A stretch of 31,076 nucleotides of DNA from an uncultured Clostridium sp. (GCA_937927335.1 CALBDU010000065.1:1-31076), one strand, 5' to 3'; positions 6,888 through 15,968 are shown, numbered from the stretch's first letter. Numbers and translations are program-made. The notes: generated by a model from the letters alone, not told the origin.

Positions 6888-7430
6888 ATGAATAAAAATG
6901 TACTTGTAATCTCAACTAGTCTTCGGAAGGGTGGCAACAGCGATATCCTTGCAGATGAATTTATACGTGGAGCAAAAGAAACTGGAAACAATGTTGAGAA
7001 AATATCCCTGGAGGGAAAAACAATAGGATTTTGTAAGGGCTGTCTTGCCTGCCAGAAAACACAAAAATGTGTTATTAAAGATGATGCGGATAATATAGCG
7101 CAAAAGGTTAAAAATGCAGACGTAATCGTCTTTGCTACACCAATTTATTATTATGAGATGAGCGGACAAATGAAAACATTGCTTGACCGCCTGAATCCGC
7201 TTTTTCCGTCCAATTATTTATTCAGAGATGTATATCTGATTGGAGCAGCAGCAGACCCTAATCCGGAAGCTGTTGATATTGCGGTAAATGGCTTAGAGGG
7301 ATGGATTGCATGTTTTGATAAAGCAAAGCTTTCAGGCATTATTCGAGGCGTTGGAGTAACTGATATTGGTAATGTTCAAAATCATATGAAGTTAATGAAT
7401 GAAGCATATGAAATGGGAAAGGGAATATAA
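6888..7430 (+). CDS. NAD(P)H-dependent FMN reductase / iron-sulfur flavoprotein-like protein
   Basis: A 180-residue flavodoxin-fold oxidoreductase. The FMN phosphate loop is seen at the N-terminus (ISTSLRKGGNSDIL, residues 8-21), followed by the compact cysteine motif CKGCLACQKTQKC (C-x2-C-x2-C-x5-C, residues 48-60) and DD, and later by ATPIYYYEMSGQMKTLLDR, the flavin-contact region. The four cysteines resemble those that bind a [4Fe-4S] cluster in methanogen iron-sulfur flavoprotein, so a cluster is possible but inferred. It is the first gene behind the MerR-type promoter, with ribosome site AAGGAGAATAAGG and a leader of about 120 bases. A likely role is reduction of quinones or other electrophiles with NAD(P)H. 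Confidence 0.85.
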   Translation: MNKNVLVISTSLRKGGNSDILADEFIRGAKETGNNVEKISLEGKTIGFCKGCLACQKTQKCVIKDDADNIAQKVKNADVIVFATPIYYYEMSGQMKTLLDRLNPLFPSNYLFRDVYLIGAAADPNPEAVDIAVNGLEGWIACFDKAKLSGIIRGVGVTDIGNVQNHMKLMNEAYEMGKGI

Positions 7431-7477
7431 AAAGTATACCTAAAATGAAATAAATTGTTTGATTGGAGGAAATATTA

Positions 7478-7660
7478 ATGAGTAATTTGGAAGAATTAAA
7501 TCCAGATGATGTAGTAAACATTCCTCCTGAAGTAAAACACTGGCATGGTGCAGCACCTGACAGCTGGTTTGCGCATCTGGCAATAGAAGTTCCTGCTGAA
7601 GGTGCATCTAATCAGTGGCTTGAACCTGTATCTGATGAGGAATATGAAAAGCTGAAATAG
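7478..7660 (+). CDS. Truncated cupin-domain protein (C-terminal half only)
   Basis: A 60-residue protein matching only the C-terminal half of small cupins that occur next to carboxymuconolactone-decarboxylase-like and alcohol dehydrogenase genes: DDVVNIPPEVKHWHGAAPD, then SWFAHLAIEVP and NQWLEPVSDEEYEKL. The second cupin motif with its metal-binding histidines (KHWHG) is present; the first motif, with the other metal ligands, is missing. It has its own start at 7478 and a good GGAGG ten bases upstream, so it may be translated, but the 48 bases between it and the flavoprotein gene cannot hold the missing half. The simplest view is an in-frame internal deletion of a full-length cupin that kept start and ribosome site. 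Function of the remnant is doubtful. Confidence 0.7.
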   Translation: MSNLEELNPDDVVNIPPEVKHWHGAAPDSWFAHLAIEVPAEGASNQWLEPVSDEEYEKLK

Positions 7661-7771
7661 CCCATGCAAAAATGTCAATAAGTTAAATATTAACCTGCTA
7701 AAGTGGAAATACATTAATAAAATCACAATAAAATTTGATTGATGCGCAAATGCGCAGGAATGGAGAAAAGA

Positions 7772-8944
7772 ATGAATTTAGATTTTACTTATCAGAACCC
7801 AACAACAATATACTTTGGAAAAACTGCTATTGATAACTTAGACAGTGAACTGAAAAGTTATGGCAGTACAATTATGCTTGCTTATGGCAAGGGTGCTATT
7901 AAGAAAAATGGACTCTATGACCAGGTTGTATCCATCTTAAAGGGAAATGGCAAAAACATAGTAGAATTAGGTGGGATTATGGCTAATCCCACCTATGAAA
8001 AAGTCATGGAAGGAGCCGCTCTTGTACGTGAAAATAATGTGGATTTGATTTTAGCTGTAGGCGGAGGTTCTGTAATTGATTGTGCAAAAGCAATTTCCGT
8101 ATCGGCATACTGCCAGGGGGACCCTTGGACCCGTTACTGGTTAAAATTTGAACCTGTAGACAATAAAATAGTACCGGTTGCATCTATTCTTACTTTGGCA
8201 GGAACAGGATCAGAAATGAACGGTGGATCGGTTATTACCAATGATGACATGAAACTTAAGATGGGCCGAGTTTTTCCATCAACTATAAATCCCAAATTTT
8301 CAATATTGAATCCGGAATATACTTTGACATTACCTGAATATCAGATGGTGAGCGGAATTTTTGACATGATGTCACATTTAATGGAAGCATATTTTTCAGG
8401 TGAGGATGATACAACTACCGACTATTTAATTGAAGGACTTCTTCGTTCAATAATCCATAGTGCAAAAATTGCAGTGAACAACCCCAAGGATTATGAAGCA
8501 AGGAGCAATTTAATGTGGAGCTCTACTCTTGCAATGAATCCTATTATGGGATTGAGTAAAAAACAGGATTGGGAAGTTCATATGATTGAGCACCAACTAG
8601 GTGCATATACAGATTGTGCACATGGCATGGGATTAGCAGCAGTATCACTTCCATATTATCGTTATATATATAAATTTGGTTTAGATAAATTTGTTCGCTT
8701 TGCTAAGGAAGTATGGGGAGTAGATAAAACAGGAAAGACAAAGGAAGCAGTTGCGCTGGAAGGTATTGATGAATTGGAGAAATTTGCGAAAGAATGCGGC
8801 ATAGTAACCAATCTTAAGGAGCTTGGAGCTACAGAAGAAATGCTTCCTTTAATTGCAAATTCAACAGTACTTTTAGGCGGATATAAAGTGCTGACGGCAG
8901 AGGAAGTTTTAGAAATTTTAAAGACTGCATATACCGCTGTATAA
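7772..8944 (+). CDS. Iron-containing alcohol dehydrogenase (BdhA/YqhD type)
   Basis: A 390-residue group III alcohol dehydrogenase, probably NADPH-linked, reducing aldehydes to alcohols. The nucleotide-binding GGGSVIDCAKA begins at residue 97. The metal site is complete: Asp198 and His202 in FDMMSHLMEAYF, His274 in IEHQLGAYTD and His284 in CAHGMGLA. The start at 7772 follows GGAG at a 6-base distance and gives the usual family start NLDFTYQNPTTIYFG; upstream in-frame starts lack a site. Length matches butanol dehydrogenase and YqhD. In a MerR/AdhR-controlled operon the likely job is aldehyde detoxification rather than solvent formation. Confidence 0.92.
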   Translation: MNLDFTYQNPTTIYFGKTAIDNLDSELKSYGSTIMLAYGKGAIKKNGLYDQVVSILKGNGKNIVELGGIMANPTYEKVMEGAALVRENNVDLILAVGGGSVIDCAKAISVSAYCQGDPWTRYWLKFEPVDNKIVPVASILTLAGTGSEMNGGSVITNDDMKLKMGRVFPSTINPKFSILNPEYTLTLPEYQMVSGIFDMMSHLMEAYFSGEDDTTTDYLIEGLLRSIIHSAKIAVNNPKDYEARSNLMWSSTLAMNPIMGLSKKQDWEVHMIEHQLGAYTDCAHGMGLAAVSLPYYRYIYKFGLDKFVRFAKEVWGVDKTGKTKEAVALEGIDELEKFAKECGIVTNLKELGATEEMLPLIANSTVLLGGYKVLTAEEVLEILKTAYTAV

Positions 8945-8974
8945 ATTTTAGAAGTAACAAGGAGGAATGGAGAC

Positions 8975-9295
8975 ATGAACAAACAAACAGCAGGCAGAGA
9001 TGCCCTTGGAATGTTTGCACCAAAGTTTGCAGAATTAAATGATGATATTCTTTTTGGAGAGGTTTGGTCCAGGAAAGACAAGTTATCCTTAAGAGATCGT
9101 AGCATCATTACTGTAACTGCACTGATAACTAAAGGGATATTTGATAATTCCTTAAGATATCATATCTCAAATGCAAAGAATAATGGTGTTAGTGCTGAAG
9201 AAATGTCCGAAATCATCACTCACCTTGCATTCTACTCTGGATGGCCTAATGCCTGGGCAGCGTTTGCATTGGCTAAAGAAGTATACGCTGAGTAA
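8975..9295 (+). CDS. Carboxymuconolactone decarboxylase-family protein (AhpD-like fold)
   Basis: A 106-residue all-helical protein of the carboxymuconolactone decarboxylase family. The typical words LSLRDRSIITVTALIT, LRYHISNAKNNGVSAEEM and HLAFYSGWPNAWAAFALAKEV are all present. The CxxC pair of AhpD peroxidase relatives is absent, and the protein has no cysteine at all, so it is not a thiol peroxidase; it belongs with the gamma-carboxymuconolactone-like branch found beside AdhR-type regulators (YraC in Bacillus subtilis). GGAGG lies 8-10 bases before the ATG. Its reaction in these operons is unknown. Confidence 0.85.
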   Translation: MNKQTAGRDALGMFAPKFAELNDDILFGEVWSRKDKLSLRDRSIITVTALITKGIFDNSLRYHISNAKNNGVSAEEMSEIITHLAFYSGWPNAWAAFALAKEVYAE

Positions 9296-9368
9296 AAAGA
9301 ATATTAATGCATATTAATATGGGTTATTGGATAATGACGGTTAATGTTTGATTAAAGGAGGAAAAATA

Positions 9369-9881
9369 ATGGCGAAAGAATTAATTGTATACTTTTCAAG
9401 AAAGGGTAATAACTATGTAAATGGCTCTATAAGGAATCTACCGGTTGGAAATACAGAGTTAGCTGCCAATATGATACAGCAAATAACCTGTGCGGATATG
9501 TTTAAAATTGAACCTGTAATTGAGTATGATACTGATTACAATATATGTACTGAAGAGGCACATAGGGATAAAAGGTTCAATTCCAGACCTGAATTTAAAA
9601 ATGCACCAATGGATATTGGAAAATACGATACAATATATCTTGGATACCCTAATTACTGGGGAACAATGCCGATGCATGTATGGACGTTCCTTGAAAAATA
9701 CGATTTCGCAGGAAAAACTATTAAGTCATTTTGCACCCATGAAGGAAGTGGATTAGGAAGCAGTGAAAGAGATATCCAAAACCTATGTCCTGGTGCAAAG
9801 GTTGAAAGAGGTATAGCAATACGCGGCGGCGAAGTTAGCAAGACAAAAAGTTCTATAGAAAAATGGCTGCAGGCCATATAG
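9369..9881 (+). CDS. Flavodoxin
   Basis: A 170-residue flavodoxin. It begins MAKELIVYFSRKGNNYVNGS, the FMN phosphate-binding strand-loop, with the insert PVGNTELAANMIQQ seen in the long 'flavodoxin_4' type. It continues with YDTIYLGYPNYWGTMPMHV, the flavin-stacking loop, and FCTHEGSGLGSSERDIQNLCP, the second flavin loop. The start at 9369 has AAAGGAGG 6 bases upstream; an earlier in-frame start would precede that site. It is the last gene of the MerR-linked operon and may supply electrons to the reductases in it, or act itself as a quinone reductase. Confidence 0.88.
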   Translation: MAKELIVYFSRKGNNYVNGSIRNLPVGNTELAANMIQQITCADMFKIEPVIEYDTDYNICTEEAHRDKRFNSRPEFKNAPMDIGKYDTIYLGYPNYWGTMPMHVWTFLEKYDFAGKTIKSFCTHEGSGLGSSERDIQNLCPGAKVERGIAIRGGEVSKTKSSIEKWLQAI

Positions 9882-9944
9882 AAAAAAGCAGCTCTAAAAG
9901 AAAAAAAGTAGTATAGCTGAACTATAAACGTATTAATGTTTGAA

Positions 9945-9982
9945 GTATGAACCCCATGATAGTTGGCGGTTCATGCTTTTTT
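9945..9982 (+). terminator. Terminator of the MerR-linked operon
   Basis: A 9-bp stem with one G-U pair (GTATGAACC at 9945-9953 with GGTTCATGC at 9968-9976) and a 14-base loop is followed by TTTTTT at 9977-9982. It lies about 65 bases after the flavodoxin stop. Confidence 0.8.
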
Positions 9983-10142
9983 ATGCCTGCCAATATTTTA
10001 TTGTATTGACACAAATGCCAATGGGGCTTTAATATTAAATTAAAAGTTAATGGGATGTTAAACTGACGGGGGCAATCTGTGATTTGATGATGCAAAGGAT
10101 AAAAGTTTTTATGTTTTCAGCATGAAAGGAAGGGTAAGAATT

Positions 10143-10712
10143 ATGAGTAAAATTAGGCTTTGGACAACACAGCATAAAAGAGCTTTGGAAGAACTTGAAG
10201 CAAAGGGAGTTTACCGGGCAAAGCTGGGCAGCATAATTCAAAAGTATGATACCTGTTCAGATATATTTTTAAATGTATACAGTTGGTTTTCCAAGGCGGC
10301 AAATAATGTAATTCCAAGGCCCGAAGGCGTCGAGTTTCCTATATGGGCGGCCCTGGAAAAGGAGTTTTCATTTGGCCTCATTGAGGGACAGGTGCGGTTT
10401 GAGCTTGAGGTTGAAAGTGAGAATGTACTTATTTTTGATTCTGGAAAGTGGGACTATATACTAAATTATTGGTATATACCAGAGGATAGTAAGGACAATG
10501 AAGAATTTGAAAAAAAGCTGGCTTCACGTGGAGTGAGGAACAAAAGTCATATTTGTATGACAAATTTTTATCCTGACCTTAAACGGGAGGTTGAAAAGAG
10601 CTGGGAAAGACTGTTTGATCCCGATATAAGAATATCTGGCGAGAATCAGGCAACATTATGGGAAATACGACCGGAATGGGTAAAAAGTGTAGCATTCCCG
10701 GAGCAAAAGTAA
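10143..10712 (+). CDS. DUF3841-like protein
   Basis: A 189-residue soluble protein that resembles DUF3841, a family of unknown function common in Firmicutes. It opens with SKIRLWTTQHKRALEELEAKGVY and contains PRPEGVEFPIWAALEKEF, IFDSGKWDYILNYWY and a C-terminal WERLFDP...ATLWEIRPEWVKSV segment, rich in tryptophan. No signal peptide, membrane span or known catalytic motif is visible. The start at 10143 is preferred: AAGGAAGGG lies at a good distance, while the in-frame ATG at 10122 precedes this site. It is a single-gene unit closed by its own terminator. In related genomes such genes often sit alone, so the context gives no clue to function. Confidence 0.75.
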   Translation: MSKIRLWTTQHKRALEELEAKGVYRAKLGSIIQKYDTCSDIFLNVYSWFSKAANNVIPRPEGVEFPIWAALEKEFSFGLIEGQVRFELEVESENVLIFDSGKWDYILNYWYIPEDSKDNEEFEKKLASRGVRNKSHICMTNFYPDLKREVEKSWERLFDPDIRISGENQATLWEIRPEWVKSVAFPEQK

Positions 10713-10749
10713 AATTCCAGGATTACCTTCATCCATGAAATCCAAACGT

Positions 10750-10784
10750 AAGATCTTCTATATAAGTTATAGAAGATCTTTTTT
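10750..10784 (+). terminator. Terminator after the DUF3841-like gene
   Basis: A perfect 13-bp stem (AAGATCTTCTATA at 10750-10762 with its complement at 10768-10780), a 5-base loop and TTTT at 10781-10784 that extends the two T of the stem. Confidence 0.85.
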
Positions 10785-10920
10785 AAGTTATTATAATAGT
10801 TTATGCTGGATTAGAAAAGGTAATTATACAAATCACCTTATTAGAGCTTATAATTAACTCAGGTTATGTTAATAGTTTGCAATTTTTTGTTAAAGTTTTT
10901 ACAATAGGGGGAATTTGGAC

Positions 10921-12264
10921 ATGACGAATAATAATACAGGTAAAGATGTAGCAAAGATAAGCATGATACAGCCTGCAATAGCAGCTGTTCTAATTATTGT
11001 TATGCTTTTTTTTGGCAGCTTTTTAAGTAATTCAAGCACCAAGCTGACTTTGAATCTCTTTACCGGAATGGCGTTAGGATATATTCTATCTCGTTCCAGA
11101 TATGGTTTTGCCGGAGGTGTAAAAAGAATATATGTAACCGGTGAAGGCAAGCTGACAAAAGCGCTGCTTGTGATGTTTGCGATTTCAATAGTGGCTACTG
11201 CAGGAGTACATTGGGGCTATGCCTCAAATGGAGCACTTCCTGCATTCAGAGCGATTCTGCCAAGTGCAGTAATTCCTGGAACCGCATCCGTAGCTACAAT
11301 GGATTTAGGAACAGTTCTTGGAGGATTCTGCTTCGGTATTGGTATGATGATTGCGGGTGGCTGTGCTTCAGGTACATTATCTGATCTTGGCGAAGGTGTT
11401 ATAAGAGCAGCTATTGCTTTATTATTCTTCGTGATAGGTTCAGTACCAGGCACCATAGCAAAGTATGCAATACAACAGTCTTCAATTGGAAAGATCAGCG
11501 CGAGGGTATATCTTCCAGATGTAATGGGATATGTTGGCGCTGTGGTATTTTCACTGGCTATTCTTTTAGCTTTATATGTAATTACAAGAAAATATGAAGA
11601 TTACAGAAAGAAGGAGGGCTTTTACAGTGAAACAACTTTTGCGCCTGAAGAGCTCCCAATTCCTGAGAATGATAAATTTAAATTATTAAGTTACAGAACC
11701 TATCATAAGTTCTTTATTGAAAGATGGAGTTTTATGACTGGTGGGATACTTCTTTCAATAGTATTTGTTTTCATAATTATAACAACAGGAGCAAGCTGGG
11801 GGGTAACAGCACCGTTTGCTAACTGGGGTGTTGCACTGCTTCAGACTTTTGGCATGCATTTTACCTCACCTTCACTTCAAAGTGCAGTTGAAGCAGTAAA
11901 TAAGGGTCTCCTTTATGATGCAGGCGGTTTAAGAAATATAGGGATAATACTAGGAGCAACTATCGCAATGCTTTCAGCAGGTATTTTTAAATTTGACTAT
12001 GACTTTAAATTAAAGGATGTAATGATATATATCATTGGTGGTCTTTTTATGGGTTTTGGAGCTAGGTTGGCCGGAGGCTGTAATATAGGAGCTCTTTATT
12101 CAGGAATAGCTAATCTTTCACTTTCTGGTTGGTTGTTTATGGTATTCCTGTGTCTTGGAGGTATCGTCGGCTTAAAGCTGTTTGAAGGAAGAATAAATAT
12201 TATTCCTCCTAATAGACATAAGAGAGATACAAAAAAAGGTATGACAGAGGAAGCAGCTTCCTAA
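10921..12264 (+). CDS. Fused YeeE/YedE-family sulfur-compound transporter
   Basis: A 447-residue multi-span membrane protein made of two Sulf_transp (YeeE/YedE, DUF395) units in one chain. Unit 1 has the conserved cysteine motif IAGGCASGTL (Cys148) and unit 2 the partner motif LAGGCNIGALYSG (Cys387), each preceded by the usual GxxFGxG-like helix. In TsuA-type members (Escherichia coli YeeE, Spirochaeta thermophila TsuA) such cysteines pass thiosulfate through the membrane; some clostridial relatives are linked to selenium. The ATG at 10921 follows GGGGG by 9 bases. It is followed after 41 bases by a persulfide/CoA-disulfide reductase, which supports import of a sulfane-sulfur compound that is then reduced inside. 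A second copy of this transporter is split over two genes at 16864-18096. Confidence 0.9.
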   Translation: MTNNNTGKDVAKISMIQPAIAAVLIIVMLFFGSFLSNSSTKLTLNLFTGMALGYILSRSRYGFAGGVKRIYVTGEGKLTKALLVMFAISIVATAGVHWGYASNGALPAFRAILPSAVIPGTASVATMDLGTVLGGFCFGIGMMIAGGCASGTLSDLGEGVIRAAIALLFFVIGSVPGTIAKYAIQQSSIGKISARVYLPDVMGYVGAVVFSLAILLALYVITRKYEDYRKKEGFYSETTFAPEELPIPENDKFKLLSYRTYHKFFIERWSFMTGGILLSIVFVFIIITTGASWGVTAPFANWGVALLQTFGMHFTSPSLQSAVEAVNKGLLYDAGGLRNIGIILGATIAMLSAGIFKFDYDFKLKDVMIYIIGGLFMGFGARLAGGCNIGALYSGIANLSLSGWLFMVFLCLGGIVGLKLFEGRINIIPPNRHKRDTKKGMTEEAAS

Positions 12265-12305
12265 TTACTAAAAAACTACAATTATATTTTAAGGGGGAAA
12301 TTAGT

Positions 12306-14003
12306 ATGAGTAAAAGAATTTTAATAGTGGGCGGAGTTGCCGGAGGAGCGTCAGTTGCTGCAAGGGCAAGGAGAATTGAAGAATCTGCAGAAATCATAAT
12401 GTTTGAAAAAGGTCCTAACGTATCCTTTTCAAATTGTTCACTGCCTTTTCATTTAAGTGGCATAGTAGAAAACAGCGATGATTTGATTATGATGTGTCCG
12501 GAGCAATTTAAAAAGCAATATAATATAGAAGCTAGAGTCAGCTCAGAAGTAATTAAAATTAACAGAGACAAAAAGAGCATAATTGTAAAAGATCTCGTTA
12601 CTGGTGAAGAGTACGAAGAAAATTATGACAAATTAGTTTTATCTCCTGGAGCAAATGCAATTCTTCCTAGAAGTATTGAAGGAATTTTAAACGATAATGT
12701 ATTTACAGTTAGAAATGTTGTGGATATTAAAAAACTAAACAGTTATATAATGAACAATGATATTGTGGATGTTGCTGTAGTAGGGGGAGGCTTCATTGGG
12801 GTAGAAGTAGCTGAAAACCTAAGGCTTGCCGGCAAAAACGTAAGTCTTGTTGAGGCCCTTGACCAGATTATGGCTCCATTTGACTATGATATGGCTCAAA
12901 TTCTTCATAGGGAAATGTTAGACAAAGGTGTAAACCTTATACTAGGGGATGGAGTAAAGAAAGTAGATGCTGATTATATAGAACTTCAATCTGGAAGAAA
13001 GGTACCTGCAAAGGCTGTTGTAATGGCAATTGGGGTAAGCCCGGAAGTTACTCTTGCTAAGGAGGCTGGAATTGAATTAGGTACTACCGGTGCCATAAAG
13101 GTAGACCATAATTATCAGACAAATGATAAGGATATTTATGCTGTTGGTGATGCCATAGAAGTGTATAACAGGCTGACACATAAACCATCAAGGCTTGCAT
13201 TGGCGGGACCTGCCCAGAGACAGGCTAGAGCAGCGGCAGATCATATGTTCGGAATTCCTCATAATAATAATGGAGTATTGGGATCCTCTGTAGTACAGAT
13301 ATTTGATTTAGGGGCAGCCTCTACAGGCTTAAATGAGAAAACAGCAAAAGCCGCAGGAATACAATATGACTTTGTGTATATTATTCCTGGCGACAAGGTA
13401 GGTCTGATGCCAAACAGCAATCCGATGCATTTTAAGCTGATTTATGAATATCCAACTGGAAGAATTCTTGGAGCTCAGGCTGTAGGTAAAGGTAACGTTG
13501 ATAAAAGAATAGATGTAATAGCTGCTATGATCACAATGGGAGCTACTCTTGAAGACCTTAAGGAGCTTGAATTATGTTATGCTCCGTTATATGGCACAGC
13601 TAAGGATGTTGTTAATTTTGCCGCACTGGTTGGTCTCAATCTGTTGTATGGAAAATTCAGGCAGGTTCCTGTAACTAAAGTTAGGGAGCTTGTTGAAAGT
13701 AACCAGTTTATTATTGATGTTAGAGAAGAACATGAATTTGCTAAAGGACATCTCAAGAATGCTGTCAACATTCCTTTAAGTGAAATTAGGGAAAGATTTG
13801 ATGAAATACCAAAGGACATCCCAGTTTACCTGCATTGCCGCTCAAGTCAAAGAAGCTACAATGCAGTGATGGCATTACAGAATTCAGGATTTGATAATGT
13901 TGTAAACATTTCTGGTTCATACCTTGGAATATGCAATTACGAATATTACAATGATCAAATTACAAGAAGAGATAAAATTGTTACCGAATATAATTTCCAA
14001 TAA
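12306..14003 (+). CDS. FAD-dependent CoA-disulfide/persulfide reductase with C-terminal rhodanese domain
   Basis: A 565-residue fusion. Residues 1-450 are a pyridine-nucleotide-disulfide oxidoreductase: FAD loop VGGVAGGASVAARARR at the start, redox cysteine in SFSNCSLPF (Cys44, matching Cys43 of CoA-disulfide reductase), NAD(P)H loop VVGGGFIGVEVAE and FAD motif DIYAVGDAIE. The C-terminus is a rhodanese domain (FIIDVREEHEFAKGHLKNAV) with active loop CRSSQRS, Cys511. This architecture is known from CoADR-Rhd and Npsr enzymes that reduce CoA-persulfide or polysulfide with NAD(P)H. Position directly behind the YeeE/YedE gene, and ahead of a terminator, makes a two-gene unit for import and reduction of sulfane sulfur. 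A role in sulfur or thiosulfate reduction is inferred. Confidence 0.92.
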   Translation: MSKRILIVGGVAGGASVAARARRIEESAEIIMFEKGPNVSFSNCSLPFHLSGIVENSDDLIMMCPEQFKKQYNIEARVSSEVIKINRDKKSIIVKDLVTGEEYEENYDKLVLSPGANAILPRSIEGILNDNVFTVRNVVDIKKLNSYIMNNDIVDVAVVGGGFIGVEVAENLRLAGKNVSLVEALDQIMAPFDYDMAQILHREMLDKGVNLILGDGVKKVDADYIELQSGRKVPAKAVVMAIGVSPEVTLAKEAGIELGTTGAIKVDHNYQTNDKDIYAVGDAIEVYNRLTHKPSRLALAGPAQRQARAAADHMFGIPHNNNGVLGSSVVQIFDLGAASTGLNEKTAKAAGIQYDFVYIIPGDKVGLMPNSNPMHFKLIYEYPTGRILGAQAVGKGNVDKRIDVIAAMITMGATLEDLKELELCYAPLYGTAKDVVNFAALVGLNLLYGKFRQVPVTKVRELVESNQFIIDVREEHEFAKGHLKNAVNIPLSEIRERFDEIPKDIPVYLHCRSSQRSYNAVMALQNSGFDNVVNISGSYLGICNYEYYNDQITRRDKIVTEYNFQ

Positions 14004-14042
14004 TAAATTATTTTTCAGGGGAAATATCACATAGTGTAACAG

Positions 14043-14081
14043 GCCCTCGAAAGTGAAAGCTTGAGAGGGCATATTTTTTTT
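14043..14081 (+). terminator. Terminator after the CoA-disulfide reductase gene
   Basis: GCCCTC (14043-14048) and GAGGGC (14065-14070) form a GC-rich stem, followed after ATA by eight T (14074-14081). It ends the transporter-reductase unit just before the first ABC importer genes, which begin about 30 bases later. Confidence 0.75.
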
Positions 14082-14110
14082 CATAAGTACAAAAGAAGGG
14101 AGGAATGAGC

Positions 14111-14887
14111 TTGAATAAAAAAATACATATTGAAAGAATGCTTACTTTTGGAACGATGATTTTTATATTTGCAGTTTGGAGTATGGTAACCATGCCGGGC
14201 ATGGTGAATTCTATGTTGATACCATCACCAGAATCTGTGTTGGAGGCCTTTCAGGATATTTTAAATAACGGCTATAAAAATTATACCCTGCTGCAGCATC
14301 TTACGGCCAGTCTTGGAAGATTGATAATTGCATTTATAATATCAGCAGCGGCAGCAATTCCTCTTGGTTTGTTAAGCGGCTGCAATTCAAAAATCAGAGC
14401 TGTTTTTGAACCTATTATAGAATTTTACAGACCTCTGCCGCCTCTTGCATATTATACCTTGCTGGTTTTATGGCTGGGAATTGGCAATGAATCAAAAGTG
14501 GCATTGCTGCTCCTTGCGTGCTTTGCACCTATATATATTTCATGCGTAGCAGCGGTTTTAAAGGTTAAAAAGGACTATATAAATAGTGCATATACCTTAG
14601 GCGCAAATAAACAGCAGGTATTTATCCACGTGATTTTGCAAGCATGCCTGCCGGATATTTTTGTTGGAATGAGAACGGCCCTTGGTGTTGGATATTCTAC
14701 ACTTGTTTCTGCTGAAATGGTTGCTGCGAGGTCAGGGATTGGCTGGATGGTTTTAGATGCAAGCCACTATTTAAGAAGCGATATTATATTTATAGGCATA
14801 ATCATAATGGGTATAACAGGCATATTATTAGACCAGGGCATACAGGTAATAGAACGGAAATTGGTGCCCTGGAAGGGCAGGGAGTAA
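14111..14887 (+). CDS. ABC importer permease, sulfonate/taurine type (SsuC/TauC-like)
   Basis: A 258-residue membrane protein of the binding-protein-dependent permease family with about six spans. The family loop is visible as EPIIEFYRPLPPLAYYTLLVLWLGIGNES, and the EAA coupling motif follows as INSAYTLGANKQQVFIHVILQACLP, then SAEMVAARSGIGWMVLDA, typical of TauC/SsuC. The start is taken as TTG at 14111, because GGAGG lies 7 bases before it; ATG at 14105 would leave only one base after the ribosome site. It is the first gene of a permease-binding protein-ATPase operon. Substrate specificity is not shown by the permease itself. Confidence 0.88.
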   Translation: MNKKIHIERMLTFGTMIFIFAVWSMVTMPGMVNSMLIPSPESVLEAFQDILNNGYKNYTLLQHLTASLGRLIIAFIISAAAAIPLGLLSGCNSKIRAVFEPIIEFYRPLPPLAYYTLLVLWLGIGNESKVALLLLACFAPIYISCVAAVLKVKKDYINSAYTLGANKQQVFIHVILQACLPDIFVGMRTALGVGYSTLVSAEMVAARSGIGWMVLDASHYLRSDIIFIGIIIMGITGILLDQGIQVIERKLVPWKGRE

Positions 14888-14939
14888 TATCTCAAATGTA
14901 TTTAAAAATAATCTTAAATTTAGTAGAGGGGGTTTGGAT

Positions 14940-15968
14940 ATGAAATTTCGAAGATTAGCTGCTTTCATCATTATCACAGTATTAACTACAGCATTTTTTA
15001 CCGGCTGTGGGACTAAAAAAGCAGCTTCAGGCAAACTGCCTGAGGTGGTGAATATTGGAACACAAGAGGTGCCTGATGATGAAAGGATAGCTATTGCTAA
15101 GAATTATTTCGAGCAGGAAATGGGAGTAAAGGTTAATATTATAAAATTTGAAGCTGGATCTATAAGAAATGCCCTTATTTCAAAGGATATAGATTTTGCA
15201 TTATTAGGATCAGCCTCTGCCACACTTGGAATCGCAAATGGTATTGATGCTGAGGTGATATGGGTACACGATGTTATTGGAGATGCCGAGGCTCTTGCTG
15301 TAAAAAAGAATTCCGGAATAAACACAATAGCGGACTTGAAAGGAAAAAAGGTGGCAACACCATTTACCACCACTACCCATTACAGCCTTTTAAAAGCTTT
15401 GGAGCTAAATGGCATGGGTGAAAAAGATATAACTCTATTGGACATGCAGATGCCTGAAGTATATGCAGCATGGCAAAGAGGGGATATAGATGCTGCTTAT
15501 GCATGGGAGCCTACACTTTCAAAGCTATTGTCTGACGGCAAGATTATACTTTCCAGTAAAGACATGGCTGCTAAAGGGGTTGTTACATCAGACGTTGAGC
15601 TTGTTAGGAGAGAATTTTCTCAAAAGTATCCGGATTTAACTGTAAAATATATTAAAGCACTTAATAAGGCTGTAAATCTATATAATGAAAATAATGAGGA
15701 GGCTGTGAACACTATAGCACAATCCCTGAATATCAGCAAAGCAGATGCACTTAAGCAGGCCAAAGGTATGGTATGGCTTACCGCTAAACAACAGCTGGAG
15801 CCTGAATATTTTGGAACAAGTGCAAAAAAAGGTGCATTGGCTAAATCCCTAACTGATACTGCAGATTTTCTTTATAAACAGAAGGGGCTAAAAACCAAAC
15901 CTGATCCTGCAGTTTTTGACAAGGCTGTTAATCCAGCTTACATTGAAAAAGTCCTGGAACTTAAATAG
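14940..15968 (+). CDS. TauA-like substrate-binding lipoprotein of an ABC importer
   Basis: A 342-residue exported lipoprotein. The signal peptide ends at lipobox FFTGC (Cys23). The mature part is a periplasmic-binding fold of the NMT1/TauA type: VNIGTQEVPDDERIAIAKNY, LGSASATLGIANG, ATPFTTTTHYSLLKALEL, and the TauA-like hinge word VYAAWQRGDIDAAYAWEP. The last two are close to taurine-binding TauA, so a sulfonate is the best substrate guess. The ATG at 14940 follows GGGGG; a TTG six bases earlier is less likely. In a Gram-positive cell it would be tethered to the outer face of the membrane. It lies between its permease and ATPase genes, 16 bases before the latter. Confidence 0.9.
   Translation: MKFRRLAAFIIITVLTTAFFTGCGTKKAASGKLPEVVNIGTQEVPDDERIAIAKNYFEQEMGVKVNIIKFEAGSIRNALISKDIDFALLGSASATLGIANGIDAEVIWVHDVIGDAEALAVKKNSGINTIADLKGKKVATPFTTTTHYSLLKALELNGMGEKDITLLDMQMPEVYAAWQRGDIDAAYAWEPTLSKLLSDGKIILSSKDMAAKGVVTSDVELVRREFSQKYPDLTVKYIKALNKAVNLYNENNEEAVNTIAQSLNISKADALKQAKGMVWLTAKQQLEPEYFGTSAKKGALAKSLTDTADFLYKQKGLKTKPDPAVFDKAVNPAYIEKVLELK

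Noticed and set aside
10877..10905. TTGCAA-N17-TACAAT as the promoter of the fused YeeE/YedE gene
   Set aside because: The predicted start near 10912 would leave out the ribosome site at 10906-10911, so it would be a poor promoter for this gene; left unassigned.
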